Positions 1 to 7,861 of a stretch of DNA of 64,000 bases are shown in pieces. A program made the translations under genes and the position numbers. Source of the stretch: Neobacillus soli NBRC 102451 (GTDB taxonomy: Bacteria; Bacillota; Bacilli; Bacillales; Cytobacillaceae); contig NZ_BCVI01000057.1 of the NCBI RefSeq assembly GCF_001591665.1, positions 27,119 through 91,118 of the forward strand, read 5' to 3'. The notes below the pieces were generated by a model. That model made no database searches. It saw only the letters and a list, made by a program, of their open reading frames with translations, and was not told the origin of the DNA. The stretch's first letter is position 1. Each line of letters begins with the position of its first letter.

Positions 1-60
1 GTCTAGCGGGGTTAAACTAGATGGTATTTTCGGCTGTTGAATTTTAAGCAAATCGCTCAT
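1..60 (-). CDS. possible 5' end of an unidentified gene leaving the window
   Basis: Reading leftward, an open frame starts at ATG (60) or TTG (51) and runs off the window edge, giving about 20 residues beginning MSDLLKIQQP. An AAAGGATGA Shine-Dalgarno-like sequence precedes it; its spacing (9 nt) fits the TTG better than the ATG. A TATAAT-like -10 hexamer lies at 95-90 with no convincing -35. The fragment is too short to identify. It would be divergent from plsY. Treat as a hypothesis only. Confidence 0.3.
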   Translation of the reverse strand, partial: MSDLLKIQQPKIPSSLTPLD

Positions 61-298
61 CCTTTACGTTGTTATATCGTGTTGAGTTTATTATAAACTA
101 TTTTACTTATCATGCCGATGGGTTACTCTTCTTTCCGGAATATCTTTTCTTCAGTGAGCATAGCTATTAGCAACTTGGCCATAAATCGGTTAAGCCCCCC
201 TCCACTTCCTAATTGCGGTTATTTTTCAAAAAAACACCATCTAATTATGATAGAATATTATTTGAATAAGAAAATTTACATAAGAAGGAATGATGCTT
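61..298. other. intergenic region upstream of plsY
   Basis: This stretch separates a possible leftward gene from plsY. I see no RNA gene or repeat. A small open frame at 112-393 on the plus strand runs into plsY in another frame and has no credible ribosome site, so it is not called. The plsY Shine-Dalgarno (AAGGA, 285-289) is at its right end, and a weak TAGAAT-type -10 lies near 250-256. Confidence 0.5.
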
Positions 299-919
299 AT
301 GTTGTGGATATTGCTTCTAGCTTCCTACTTAATTGGAAGCATTCCCACTGCTTTGATTGTGGGCAAGCTGGTCTTCGGGGTCGATATCCGTGAACACGGC
401 AGCAAAAATCCGGGGGCAACCAACACCTTAAGGGTACTTGGGAAAAAATCTGCCATCTTCGTGCTTCTCATCGACCTTGCCAAAGGCGCGCTGGCCGCCT
501 ACCTGCCAATTTATTTTGACCTTGATGTGGAACCGCTTTACTTTGGTCTAGTCGCTGTTGTCGGGCATTGTTTCCCAATCTTTGCAGGTTTTAAAGGCGG
601 AAAAGCGATTGCAACAACTGCGGGAGCCCTGCTGGTTGCCAACATTCCTTTATTAGTCATCGCTTATCTTAGCTTCTTTTTAGTGATTTTTTTAACGAAG
701 TTTGTATTTTTGGGGTCCATCACGGTTGGCCTTAGTATGCTCGTCTATGCGATTGTTTCTCCAAAACTTGAATTAGAACTTATCTTTATCATATTCTCGC
801 TATTATTAATTTATCTGCACCGCTCCAACATCCGCAATTTCATTCTTGGCATTGAGCCGAAGATCAATGATAAAAATTTGATTAATGACCGCATCCCGCC
901 AAAGAACAGTGGATTCTAA
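299..919 (+). CDS. plsY: glycerol-3-phosphate acyltransferase PlsY
   Basis: Integral membrane enzyme that moves the acyl group from acyl-phosphate to glycerol-3-phosphate, giving lysophosphatidic acid, the first committed step of phospholipid synthesis in Gram-positive bacteria. The family signatures are visible: GSIPTA near the N-terminus, GSKNPGATN at about residues 35-43, and GHCFP followed by GFKGGKA at about 95-110. Five or more hydrophobic segments span the 206 residues, the usual family length. Three in-frame ATGs occur at 290, 293 and 299. The AAGGA at 285-289 leaves no spacing for the first and 9 nt for the third, so 299 is chosen. The gene is monocistronic, closed by a strong hairpin shared with the convergent next gene. 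Confidence 0.95.
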   Translation: MLWILLLASYLIGSIPTALIVGKLVFGVDIREHGSKNPGATNTLRVLGKKSAIFVLLIDLAKGALAAYLPIYFDLDVEPLYFGLVAVVGHCFPIFAGFKGGKAIATTAGALLVANIPLLVIAYLSFFLVIFLTKFVFLGSITVGLSMLVYAIVSPKLELELIFIIFSLLLIYLHRSNIRNFILGIEPKINDKNLINDRIPPKNSGF

Positions 920-958
920 CAGAAATCCCCGGAGAGCACTCATCCGGGGATTTCTGTT
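920..958. terminator. bidirectional intrinsic terminator between plsY and the thioredoxin-like gene
   Basis: A perfect 14-bp stem (ACAGAAATCCCCGG with its complement CCGGGGATTTCTGT) and an 11-nt loop lie directly after the plsY stop. It overlaps the stop region of the leftward gene, so it can serve both. T-rich sequence follows on the plus strand and precedes on the minus strand. Confidence 0.9.
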
Positions 959-1514
959 ATTTAATTAAAGTCGTCATAATACTATTTGCAACCGTTTGCC
1001 AAATCCTCGCATCTGTTTGATACTCTTCCCCAAGACGCTTATATACCTCCATTTGCTTCTCCTGGAAATCCGCGGCGTCTTTATCCGGCAAAGCCGCACG
1101 CCTCTCCATCACAAGCGTCTGTATTTCAGGTGCTCTCGGCCCCCATACACCCACTTCACTACCTTCTTGATTGATAAAGATAAATATCGGAATCGCCCGT
1201 GACGTGCCATTCGTTAAATATTGATCCATTAGCTCGAGATTTTGGTCGCGGAGGACAAAACGAAGTTCTACTCCCGCGGCTTCGGCTACTCTCATTAAAA
1301 CGGGGTTGTTTAGCAGCGCATCTCCGCACCAATCCTCTGATAGCACAATGGCCCGCAATTCCTTAGACCTTAAGGTGGCAAGTTTTTCTTTATCCTTAGA
1401 AGTTAAGGTAAAATGCTCATAAATGGTAAGCATTTCGTTTTTATTACGAGTCATCCCATTTATATACTCATCCACTGTCAATCCTTTTTGAAACCACTCA
1501 TTTAAATTCATCAT
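957..1514 (-). CDS. thioredoxin-fold protein with a WCGD site
   Basis: A 185-residue cytoplasmic protein of the thioredoxin_9-like family. The motif SEDWCGDALLNNP at about residues 59-71 sits where thioredoxins have WCGPC, but only the first cysteine is kept and the second is replaced by alanine or leucine. The cis-proline loop is visible as SRAIPIFIF near 106-114. A single-cysteine site suggests a role other than dithiol exchange, perhaps mixed-disulfide formation or thiol sensing; this is inference. The start at 1514 is preceded by AAAGGGGTG at a suitable distance. The gene stands alone, convergent with plsY. Confidence 0.8.
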   Translation of the reverse strand: MMNLNEWFQKGLTVDEYINGMTRNKNEMLTIYEHFTLTSKDKEKLATLRSKELRAIVLSEDWCGDALLNNPVLMRVAEAAGVELRFVLRDQNLELMDQYLTNGTSRAIPIFIFINQEGSEVGVWGPRAPEIQTLVMERRAALPDKDAADFQEKQMEVYKRLGEEYQTDARIWQTVANSIMTTLIK

Positions 1515-1737
1515 CCAAAAGCACCCCTTTCATTTTCCTATATGATAATCTTTTCCAGCACATGTTACAAAAGAACTGCTTTTATCCGCTATCCATCATT
1601 ATTTCACAAATACTTTTTCCTATTTTAAAAAAGCAATATATTAACACTAGAAATAGTTATATAAAGTTGATAGAATATTTTTTATAAAGGGAATATTATT
1701 TAAAATGTTTTCTACAATAACAAAGGAGGGGAATTAT

Positions 1738-3231
1738 ATGTCCGATCAATCACTACAACTGATTTCGATAGGAATCTACATCGCGATGATGTTATTCATC
1801 GGCTGGTATTCCTATCGAAAGACTAGCAATCTGACGGATTACATGCTTGGGGGAAGGTCGTTGGGACCTGCTGTAACCGCTTTGAGTGCTGGAGCTGCGG
1901 ACATGAGCGGCTGGCTTTTAATGGGACTTCCTGGAGGTATTTACGTAAGCGGTTTAGCGGACGCCTGGATTGCTGTCGGATTAACGATTGGTGCTTATCT
2001 TAACTGGCTCTTAGTTGCACCCCGCCTGCGCTCGTACACTCAGGTGGCCAATGATTCGATTACGATTCCAAGCTATCTTGAGAACCGTTTTAAAGATAAG
2101 ACGAAACTTCTCCGCATTGTTTCAGGTATTGTCATTCTTCTTTTCTTTACTTTCTATGTTTCCTCGGGGATGGTTTCGGGAGCGGTATTCTTTAAGAGTT
2201 CATTTGGGACGAGCTATCACACAGGCCTTTATATCGTTGGCGGCGTTGTCGTTGCCTACACGTTATTTGGCGGGTTCCTGGCGGTCAGCTATACCGACTT
2301 TATTCAAGGCTTAATGATGCTTATTGCCTTGATGCTTGTTCCGGCTATTGGGATTTTCCATACCGGTGGTCCTGCCGAAACCTTTGATACGATTCGAGCC
2401 ATCGATCCTGCTAAACTGGATTTTCTAAAGGGAACAACCTTTATCGGAATTATTTCGGCGTTGGCATGGGGACTTGGCTATTTTGGACAGCCGCATATCA
2501 TTGTTCGCTTTATGGCCATCAAAACAATCAAGGAAACAAAAAGTGCTCGCCGAATTGGGATGGGCTGGATGATTATCTCCTTGATAGGGACTATCTTTAC
2601 CGCCCTTGTCGGAATAGCCTTTTTCAAGCAAAACCCACAATTCACATTAGGAAATCCTGAAGCCGTATTCATCGAACTGGGTAAAATTTTATTTCACCCT
2701 ATCTTTGCCGGCTTTGTCCTAGCGGCGATTCTAGCAGCGATCATGAGCACAATCTCTTCACAGTTAATCGTGACATCAAGTGCACTTGTGGAGGATTTAT
2801 ACAAAATGGTTATGAACAAGAATGCGAAGGATAAACAGCTGGTCTTTTTAGGAAGAATGGCCGTTCTCATCGTTGCTGTTGTGGCTGCAGCTCTTGCTTT
2901 TAAGCAAGATAACACAATATTAGACCTCGTCGCCTATGCGTGGGCAGGCTTTGGGGCATCCTTCGGTCCGGTCATTTTATTAAGTTTATTCTGGAAAAAG
3001 ATTACGAATTGGGGCGCCTTGTTCGGCATGATTGTCGGTGCTGTTACCGTTATCGTCTGGAAAAATGCTGACCTTGGTAAAGTCCTTTTTGGTCAATCTC
3101 TTTATGAAATCGTTCCAGGCTTCCTCCTCAACCTGATTGTAGCTGTTATTGTCAGCTTAATCACCTATAAGAAAAATGAGGAGATTGAAAAGGAATTTAA
3201 TGAAAGTGTTCGTTTATTAAAAGAGGAATAG
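1738..3231 (+). CDS. putP: sodium/proline symporter (PutP/OpuE type)
   Basis: Sodium:solute symporter family transporter that brings proline into the cell with Na+. At 497 residues it has the family length, with about 13 membrane segments and the conserved N-terminal stretch around LGGRSLGPAVTALSAGAAD and WLLMGLPG (residues about 36-65). In B. subtilis the relative OpuE lies beside gatCAB and serves osmoprotection, while PutP feeds proline catabolism. Here it is near gatCAB, and rocA (proline/ornithine breakdown) is 38 kb away, so either role is possible. The longest frame begins at 1705, but AAAGGAGG at 1722-1729 clearly serves the ATG at 1738. A terminator follows. Confidence 0.93.
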   Translation: MSDQSLQLISIGIYIAMMLFIGWYSYRKTSNLTDYMLGGRSLGPAVTALSAGAADMSGWLLMGLPGGIYVSGLADAWIAVGLTIGAYLNWLLVAPRLRSYTQVANDSITIPSYLENRFKDKTKLLRIVSGIVILLFFTFYVSSGMVSGAVFFKSSFGTSYHTGLYIVGGVVVAYTLFGGFLAVSYTDFIQGLMMLIALMLVPAIGIFHTGGPAETFDTIRAIDPAKLDFLKGTTFIGIISALAWGLGYFGQPHIIVRFMAIKTIKETKSARRIGMGWMIISLIGTIFTALVGIAFFKQNPQFTLGNPEAVFIELGKILFHPIFAGFVLAAILAAIMSTISSQLIVTSSALVEDLYKMVMNKNAKDKQLVFLGRMAVLIVAVVAAALAFKQDNTILDLVAYAWAGFGASFGPVILLSLFWKKITNWGALFGMIVGAVTVIVWKNADLGKVLFGQSLYEIVPGFLLNLIVAVIVSLITYKKNEEIEKEFNESVRLLKEE

Positions 3232-3238
3232 CCATAAG

Positions 3239-3275
3239 AAAACGCTCGAATTCATAATTGGATTCGAGCATTTTT
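3239..3275. terminator. intrinsic terminator after putP
   Basis: The hairpin CGCTCGAAT...ATTCGAGCA (loop about 10 nt) is followed by a run of seven T on the plus strand. The convergent DUF1697 gene ends two bases further on, so the hairpin may serve both. Confidence 0.88.
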
Positions 3276-3276
3276 T

Positions 3277-3819
3277 TCATTCCGCTATTTCCTTTGCAAT
3301 CGCTGCTAACTTAATAACCGTTTTCCAGTTGCGGACTGTCGCCGGAACGCCTAGCTTTGGAAGTTGACTTACAATCTTGGATTTTAGGATACTCTCGCGG
3401 AAATAGAAATAAACCTCTTTCCCCTCAATCTTATATTCATCCATTTCGCTTTTAATGGTGCTCAAATGTTGGATGCCCTTCTCGGAGGGTTCGTCTGCCA
3501 AAAAGGCCGCGTGAATACTCTCGCCTTCCTTTAAAGTATCTGTCGCGAAGGGGCAATTCCGGATAATATGTTCGAATTCTGTTGCTGTTCTTAAGATAAC
3601 TGGCACCGGAAAACCAAATGTTTTACCTATTTCCTCTTCCATTCGCATGCTCAGTTGTTTCGCGGCCTCCTCCGATTCAAATAAAACATTCCCGCTTTGA
3701 ATATATGTTTTTACCTTTCTTAAGCCTATCGTTTCTAATAGACTTCTCAAGTCCGCCATTTTGATTTTATGGTGACCGCCAACATTGATACCCCGTAACA
3801 GGGCAATATAAATAGGCAT
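3277..3819 (-). CDS. DUF1697 family protein
   Basis: A 180-residue soluble protein whose start, MPIYIALLRGINVGG, and following KMADLR and SGNVLFES segments (about residues 21-52) are typical of DUF1697. The biochemical role of the family is not established. The start at 3819 has GAGGTG seven bases upstream. It is monocistronic and convergent with putP. A copy of the AAACGTTTGA dispersed repeat lies in the divergent gap upstream. Confidence 0.85.
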   Translation of the reverse strand: MPIYIALLRGINVGGHHKIKMADLRSLLETIGLRKVKTYIQSGNVLFESEEAAKQLSMRMEEEIGKTFGFPVPVILRTATEFEHIIRNCPFATDTLKEGESIHAAFLADEPSEKGIQHLSTIKSEMDEYKIEGKEVYFYFRESILKSKIVSQLPKLGVPATVRNWKTVIKLAAIAKEIAE

Positions 3820-3939
3820 TTAGGCACCTCGCTTTTTTTCAATCATCTTCACTAAATCTTACCACTAATTGGTTAAACTAAACTACAGGCTAACTGATAA
3901 ACTTCAAATCTCCGACATATTTCCCAGTATTTCAAGACT

Positions 3940-4025
3940 AATCAAACGTTTGGTTAAAAAGGCGAAATCACTACCATTGAAAGGGTTTGACACTACAATC
4001 CCGCAAAAGTCTTGTCAAGATTGGG
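3940..4025. repeat. dispersed palindromic element, copy A
   Basis: This is the first of five related elements. The core is AATCAAACGTTTGG (3940-3953), centred on the palindrome CAAACGTTTG. Downstream it keeps the AAAGGGTTT block and a TTGTCAAGATTGG tail that align with the other copies. It lies in the divergent gap between the DUF1697 and VOC genes, upstream of both. Confidence 0.6.
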
Positions 4026-4117
4026 AATTAAGAATTTTAACATGATTTTTTAATATAGAAGGGAATTAGTAATGGTTTGGAGAAGAAAGAAATAATAACT
4101 TTGAATGGAGGAATAGA

Positions 4118-4552
4118 ATGATGGTTCCACAAAGAGTAAGTTTATTAACAATCGGTGCATTCGAATTACCCGTTCTCCGTGCTTTCTATAAATCTTTAGG
4201 CTGGGAAGAAACAGAATTCAGCTCTGACCAATATGCTGTCTTTAAAACGGCCGGTGTGCTGCTTTCATTATTTCCGATTGCTGAGTTAGCGAAGGATGCC
4301 GGCATTGAAATAACGCAATCCACTGAAACCTTTCCCCGTGTGACCTTTGCCATTAACGTGGAGCATGTTGAACACGTTGACTCAACTATTGAGGAAATTC
4401 GTGCAGCCGGTGGAAAAATCCTACGAGAACCAAGTGACGCCTTTTGGGGAGGGCGCACCGCCTATTTCGCCGACCCCGAAAATAACCTATGGGAAGTGGC
4501 TTGGAATCCTAGCTCGGTCTTTGATGGACGCGGCGCAATGATATCTTTTTAA
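4118..4552 (+). CDS. VOC (glyoxalase/bleomycin-resistance fold) protein
   Basis: A 144-residue single-domain vicinal-oxygen-chelate protein. It shows the paired beta-alpha-beta-beta-beta pattern: an N-terminal strand with VSLLTIGAFEL, FYKSLGWEE at about residues 23-31, and a second module ending in GGRTAYFADPENNLWEVAWNP (about 110-130). Substrate cannot be read from sequence; relatives include glyoxalases, dioxygenases and antibiotic-binding proteins. GGAGG at 4107-4111 can serve the ATG at 4118 or the adjacent one at 4121. A terminator follows at once, so the gene is monocistronic. Confidence 0.83.
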   Translation: MMVPQRVSLLTIGAFELPVLRAFYKSLGWEETEFSSDQYAVFKTAGVLLSLFPIAELAKDAGIEITQSTETFPRVTFAINVEHVEHVDSTIEEIRAAGGKILREPSDAFWGGRTAYFADPENNLWEVAWNPSSVFDGRGAMISF

Positions 4553-4555
4553 TTA

Positions 4556-4596
4556 CTTTGAGGGTATCCAAAGAACTTTTGGATACCCTCTTTTTT
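4556..4596 (+). terminator. intrinsic terminator after the VOC gene
   Basis: The stem GAGGGTATCCAAA / TTTGGATACCCTC, with a short GAAC loop, is followed by TTTTTT. Confidence 0.92.
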
Positions 4597-4743
4597 GTCT
4601 TCCTGGGGAAAATGCATTTTTATTGCAAAAAACATGATATTTACCTTTTAAAAAGAAGACAATTATTCAAAAACGGTGTATAGAACATGCCTTTTAATAA
4701 ATTTCCAGCCATTAAACCGAAGGAATAGGACTTCTCTACCGCT

Positions 4744-4840
4744 TTATTTGCGAATTTTTACGGTTTATTTGCGAATTAATGCGATTTATTTGCGAATTTA
4801 TCAGTTTTATTTGCGAATATGTATCTTTTATTTGCGAATT
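4744..4840 (+). repeat. 21-bp-pitch motif array 1 (five copies)
   Basis: Five copies of TTATTTGCGAATT (the fourth ends in A) start at 4744, 4765, 4786, 4807 and 4828, exactly 21 bp apart. The 8-bp spacers differ in every interval (TTTACGGT, AATGCGAT, TATCAGTT, TGTATCTT). It lies in a 660-bp gap between convergent genes. The same motif family occurs in two other arrays in this window. Confidence 0.9.
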
Positions 4841-4905
4841 GAATTTTTCTAGCCATTAGCAATGAATTATATTCAAGAAAACAAGTTCATATCTAAATAA
4901 AATCT

Positions 4906-4985
4906 AATCAAACGTTTGATTAAAAGTACCTAGAACCCTTCTGAATAAAGACCTTTGCCCTCTAAAAAAATTTGTCGTCTATTGT
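4906..4985. repeat. dispersed palindromic element, copy B
   Basis: The core AATCAAACGTTTGATT (4906-4921) is a perfect 16-bp palindrome. It is followed by AGAACCCTTCTGAATAAAG, which matches the GAACCCTTTTAAATAAAG block of copy C, and then by a run of A and TTTGTCG. Confidence 0.65.
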
Positions 4986-5080
4986 ATCCACCTTTTAAAA
5001 ACAACCTCTAACTAGGACGAAGGATGCGTATCTTTCTGCAAATCTACCTTTTTCCACAAGTTTTTGGTTTTTTCGATACC

Positions 5081-5165
5081 AACCAAACGTTTGATGAAAT
5101 TTGATGTGAACCCTTTTAAATAAAGGGTTTAACTTCACTAACGCAGAAAAAATTTATCGAAATTT
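5081..5165. repeat. dispersed palindromic element, copy C
   Basis: The core is AACCAAACGTTTGATG (5081-5096). An inner hairpin AACCCTTT/AAAGGGTT with loop TAAAT (5109-5130) and a tail AAATTTATCGAAATTTGG follow. It lies 50 bp beyond the stop of the leftward GNAT gene, so the inner hairpin could act on that transcript's 3' end. Confidence 0.65.
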
Positions 5166-5213
5166 GGTATGTCTTTTCGTAACAAAGTGGTCTATCCTTT
5201 TAACGGAAATCTA

Positions 5214-5759
5214 TTATCTTTCATTCCAATCCTTAGCTAGCATTCCGTAAACGATATGGTCGACGTGATGGTCATACAACCATTCCGCTTGTCTAATCCG
5301 GCCTTCATTTACAAAGCCCAATCTCTCGGGTATGGCTCTGCTTTTTTTATTCTCCACGGCGGCCCTTATATCAACTCGATTTAACTTTAACTCACTTATA
5401 GCATAATCCGTCAAAGCCCTGGCAGTCTTGATCATGATCCCATTTCCTTGATACCCCGCTCCAAGCCAATAACCAATATAGGCAATTTTGTTCGACCAGT
5501 CGATTTCATTAAAGCCGGCAACTCCGACGACCTCCCCTTTGAATAAAATAACCGTATTCAAACTCTTATTTTCAGCAAAACCTTTTAAACACATTTGAAT
5601 AAACCCTTTTGTATCCTCAACCGTTGTGGTCGTATCAAGCCATGGGAGCCACGCCCTCAAGTGTCCTCTGTTATGATCTGTTAGCTCAAATATTCTTTCA
5701 GCATCCTGTAATCCTATTAACCTCAAAGAAACCTCGTCATCAATCTTATGTATAAACAT
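5214..5759 (-). CDS. RimJ/RimL-type GNAT N-acetyltransferase
   Basis: A 181-residue GNAT-fold enzyme expected to move acetyl from acetyl-CoA to an amine, possibly a protein N-terminus. It resembles ribosomal-protein serine acetyltransferases of the YdaF/RimL type: LRLIGLQDAERIFEL at the N-terminus, then IGYWLGAGYQGNGIMIKTA (about residues 101-119), where the Q/RxxG acetyl-CoA pyrophosphate loop is QGNG. NRVDIRAAVENKKSRAIPERLGF follows. The Q-G-N-G loop has a substitution at the usual G/A. The longest frame starts at 5813, but GGGGAAG before the ATG at 5759 and family alignment favour MFIHKIDDEV. It is flanked on both sides by long repeat-bearing gaps. Confidence 0.85.
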   Translation of the reverse strand: MFIHKIDDEVSLRLIGLQDAERIFELTDHNRGHLRAWLPWLDTTTTVEDTKGFIQMCLKGFAENKSLNTVILFKGEVVGVAGFNEIDWSNKIAYIGYWLGAGYQGNGIMIKTARALTDYAISELKLNRVDIRAAVENKKSRAIPERLGFVNEGRIRQAEWLYDHHVDHIVYGMLAKDWNER

Positions 5760-6066
5760 AATTCTTCCCCACTTTCCAATTGGTTTATTTTGTATATTAA
5801 CATATTTTTTCAAAAATTAAAGATATTTTTCTGCGTAAAAGGATTGGAGGGAATCCAGCTAATATTCAACTACTTTCCCTCTCTAATTAAACTAATCAAA
5901 CATACTAATTTAATTGATTTGCCTACTTTTAAAATAAGGAGTTTTTCACTAATTAAGAAAGAGATTATCGAAACTAAGATGTCTTTTTCTATAAAACTAT
6001 TTTTCAACAAATTTCTTAACTGATTTTATAGGAAAGTCCCATGATATCAAGGGAAATTTCATTTTC

Positions 6067-6182
6067 AATCAAACGTTTGAGTGGATAAAAATAAACTAAT
6101 CAAACATTTGATTGAAATGGGACTAGAACCTGTAAATAAAGGGTTCACCCCTTACAATCAGCTAGAAAAGGGTCGAATATTG
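6067..6182. repeat. dispersed palindromic element, copy D (double core)
   Basis: Two cores lie 31 bp apart: AATCAAACGTTTGAGT (6067-6082) and AATCAAACATTTGATT (6098-6113). The second continues into the AGAACCTGTAAATAAAGGGTT block and a GGTCGAATATTGG tail. The spacing of about three helical turns would put both cores on one DNA face. An open frame reading MDKNKLIKHL across this copy is a by-product of the repeat and is not called as a gene. Confidence 0.6.
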
Positions 6183-6280
6183 GGAGCGATTTTTCCGTTT
6201 TACTCGCTAACCATGGTGAAAAAAGGCACTTCCTATCTAATATTACACATTTCGACAAGTTATCCGATGTTTCCTTATTA

Positions 6281-6365
6281 ACCAAACGTTTGATTAAATC
6301 CTTCCTATACCCTTTTCACAAAAGACTTTTTTCCCGGGAAATGACGAAAGGAATGTCGAAGATTG
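6281..6365. repeat. dispersed palindromic element, copy E
   Basis: The core AACCAAACGTTTGATT (6281-6296) is followed by ATACCCTTTTCACAAAAGACTTT and a GAATGTCGAAGATTG tail. It ends about 25 bp before the gatB terminator. The rest of the 661-bp gap 5760-6420 holds AT-rich sequence with no gene that I can support. Confidence 0.6.
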
Positions 6366-6387
6366 TTTCGACCTTCTTTGTACAAAA

Positions 6388-6415
6388 ATAGCTGGCAGAA
6401 TCGCATCTGCCAGCC
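6388..6415 (-). terminator. intrinsic terminator of gatCAB
   Basis: On the minus strand GCTGGCAGA-TGCGAT-TCTGCCAGC is followed by TATTTTTG, directly after the gatB stop. It closes the operon here. In B. subtilis other genes follow gatB, but none does in this genome. Confidence 0.9.
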
Positions 6416-6420
6416 TTTGT

Positions 6421-7848
6421 TTAGCGCTTTTGTAATTCTTGCTGTAATAATTGATTGACCATTTGTGGATTGGCCTGTCCTTTTGTTGCCTTCATCAGCT
6501 GACCTACAAGGAAGCCAACTGCTTTATTTTTACCATTTTTAAAATCTTCAATGGATTGCGGATTGGCATCAAGAACTTCAGAAATAATCTTTAAAAGCGT
6601 TCCTTCATCAGAAATTTGCACAAGCCCTTTGTCCTTGACGATCTGCTCGGCATCACCGCCGTTTTCGATTAACTCTTTAAAAACGGTCTTGGCGATTTTT
6701 GAAGAAATCGTTCCATTTTCAATCAGCTTAATCATTCCAGCAAGGCCTGCTGGCGTTAACGCAACTTGATCAAGTTCCTTCGACTCGGCATTCAAATAAG
6801 CGGAAACATCACCCATGATCCAGTTCGAGGCAAGCTTTGCATCAGCACCGCCATTAACAGTTCCTTCAAAGAAATCTGCCATTTCTTTCGTTACCGTAAG
6901 CACTTTTGCATCATAAACAGGTAAGCCGAGTTCTTCGACATAACGCTTTTGACGCTGATCAGGAAGCTCAGGGATTTCAGCACGAATACGCGCCATCCAA
7001 TCCTCATCAATGTATATATCCAATAAGTCTGGTTCAGGGAAGTAACGATAATCATCCGAACCTTCTTTAACCCTCATCAGCAGTGTTGCGCCAGTAGCCT
7101 CATCAAATCGACGAGTTTCCTGTTCAATGACACCGCCTGCTGAAATCACTTCTCGTTGACGCTTTTCTTCATATTCCAGGCCTTTACGGACAAAATTGAA
7201 CGAATTCAGGTTTTTCAATTCGGTTTTCGTTCCGAATTCCTCTTGCCCAACCGGACGAATGGAGATGTTGGCGTCACAACGAAGTGAACCCTCTTCCATT
7301 TTACAATCAGAAACGCCTGTATATTGAATGATTGACTTTAATTTTTCAAGATAAGCATAGGCTTCATCAGGTGTGCGAATATCCGGCTCTGATACAATCT
7401 CAACGAGTGGAGTCCCCTGGCGATTGTAATCGCATAATGAATACCCTTTTTCATGGTTGAGCTTACCGGCATCCTCTTCCATATGAATTCTTGTGATGCC
7501 AATCCGTTTCGTATAACCATTGACCTCAATCTCAATCCAGCCATGTTCGCCAATCGGCTTGTCAAATTGCGAAATTTGGTAGGCCTTCGGATTGTCCGGG
7601 TAAAAATAGTTCTTCCGGTCAAACTTAGTATGGGTCGCAACCTCGCAATTAATGGCCATTGCCGCCTTCATCCCGAAATCTACTACCTTTTTATTCAGAA
7701 CAGGCAATACTCCGGGATAGCCAAGGTCGATGACACTTGTATTGGTATTCGGTTCGGCGCCAAAATGGTTTGGGCTTGATGAAAAGATTTTTGATGCTGT
7801 TTTTAACTCTACATGGACCTCAAGTCCTATCACTGTTTCAAATTCCAT
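6421..7848 (-). CDS. gatB: aspartyl/glutamyl-tRNA amidotransferase subunit B
   Basis: The subunit of the GatCAB amidotransferase that binds misacylated Glu-tRNA(Gln) or Asp-tRNA(Asn) and phosphorylates the side chain before amidation. Its 475 residues begin [15 protein letters not shown]. The kinase-like core is followed by the YqeY-like tail domain (about residues 330-475) ending in [13 protein letters not shown] longer frame to 7941 overlaps gatA, but GGGAGG lies just upstream of the ATG at 7848, leaving 13 bp after the gatA stop. Last gene of the gatCAB operon. Confidence 0.96.
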   Translation of the reverse strand: MEFETVIGLEVHVELKTASKIFSSSPNHFGAEPNTNTSVIDLGYPGVLPVLNKKVVDFGMKAAMAINCEVATHTKFDRKNYFYPDNPKAYQISQFDKPIGEHGWIEIEVNGYTKRIGITRIHMEEDAGKLNHEKGYSLCDYNRQGTPLVEIVSEPDIRTPDEAYAYLEKLKSIIQYTGVSDCKMEEGSLRCDANISIRPVGQEEFGTKTELKNLNSFNFVRKGLEYEEKRQREVISAGGVIEQETRRFDEATGATLLMRVKEGSDDYRYFPEPDLLDIYIDEDWMARIRAEIPELPDQRQKRYVEELGLPVYDAKVLTVTKEMADFFEGTVNGGADAKLASNWIMGDVSAYLNAESKELDQVALTPAGLAGMIKLIENGTISSKIAKTVFKELIENGGDAEQIVKDKGLVQISDEGTLLKIISEVLDANPQSIEDFKNGKNKAVGFLVGQLMKATKGQANPQMVNQLLQQELQKR

Positions 7849-7861
7849 TGTCCGCGCCTCC

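Noticed and set aside
5748..6023. 91-residue ORF upstream of the GNAT gene
   Set aside because: AT-rich with no Shine-Dalgarno, and it starts inside the 5' end of a well-supported gene on the other strand.
6081..6281. 66-residue ORF
   Set aside because: It is the translated form of dispersed element copy D and lacks a ribosome site; the same frame is broken in copies B and C.
4118..6420. Integrative element bounded by repeats
   Set aside because: No integrase, transposase or att-like direct repeats; the genes inside are ordinary chromosomal types.
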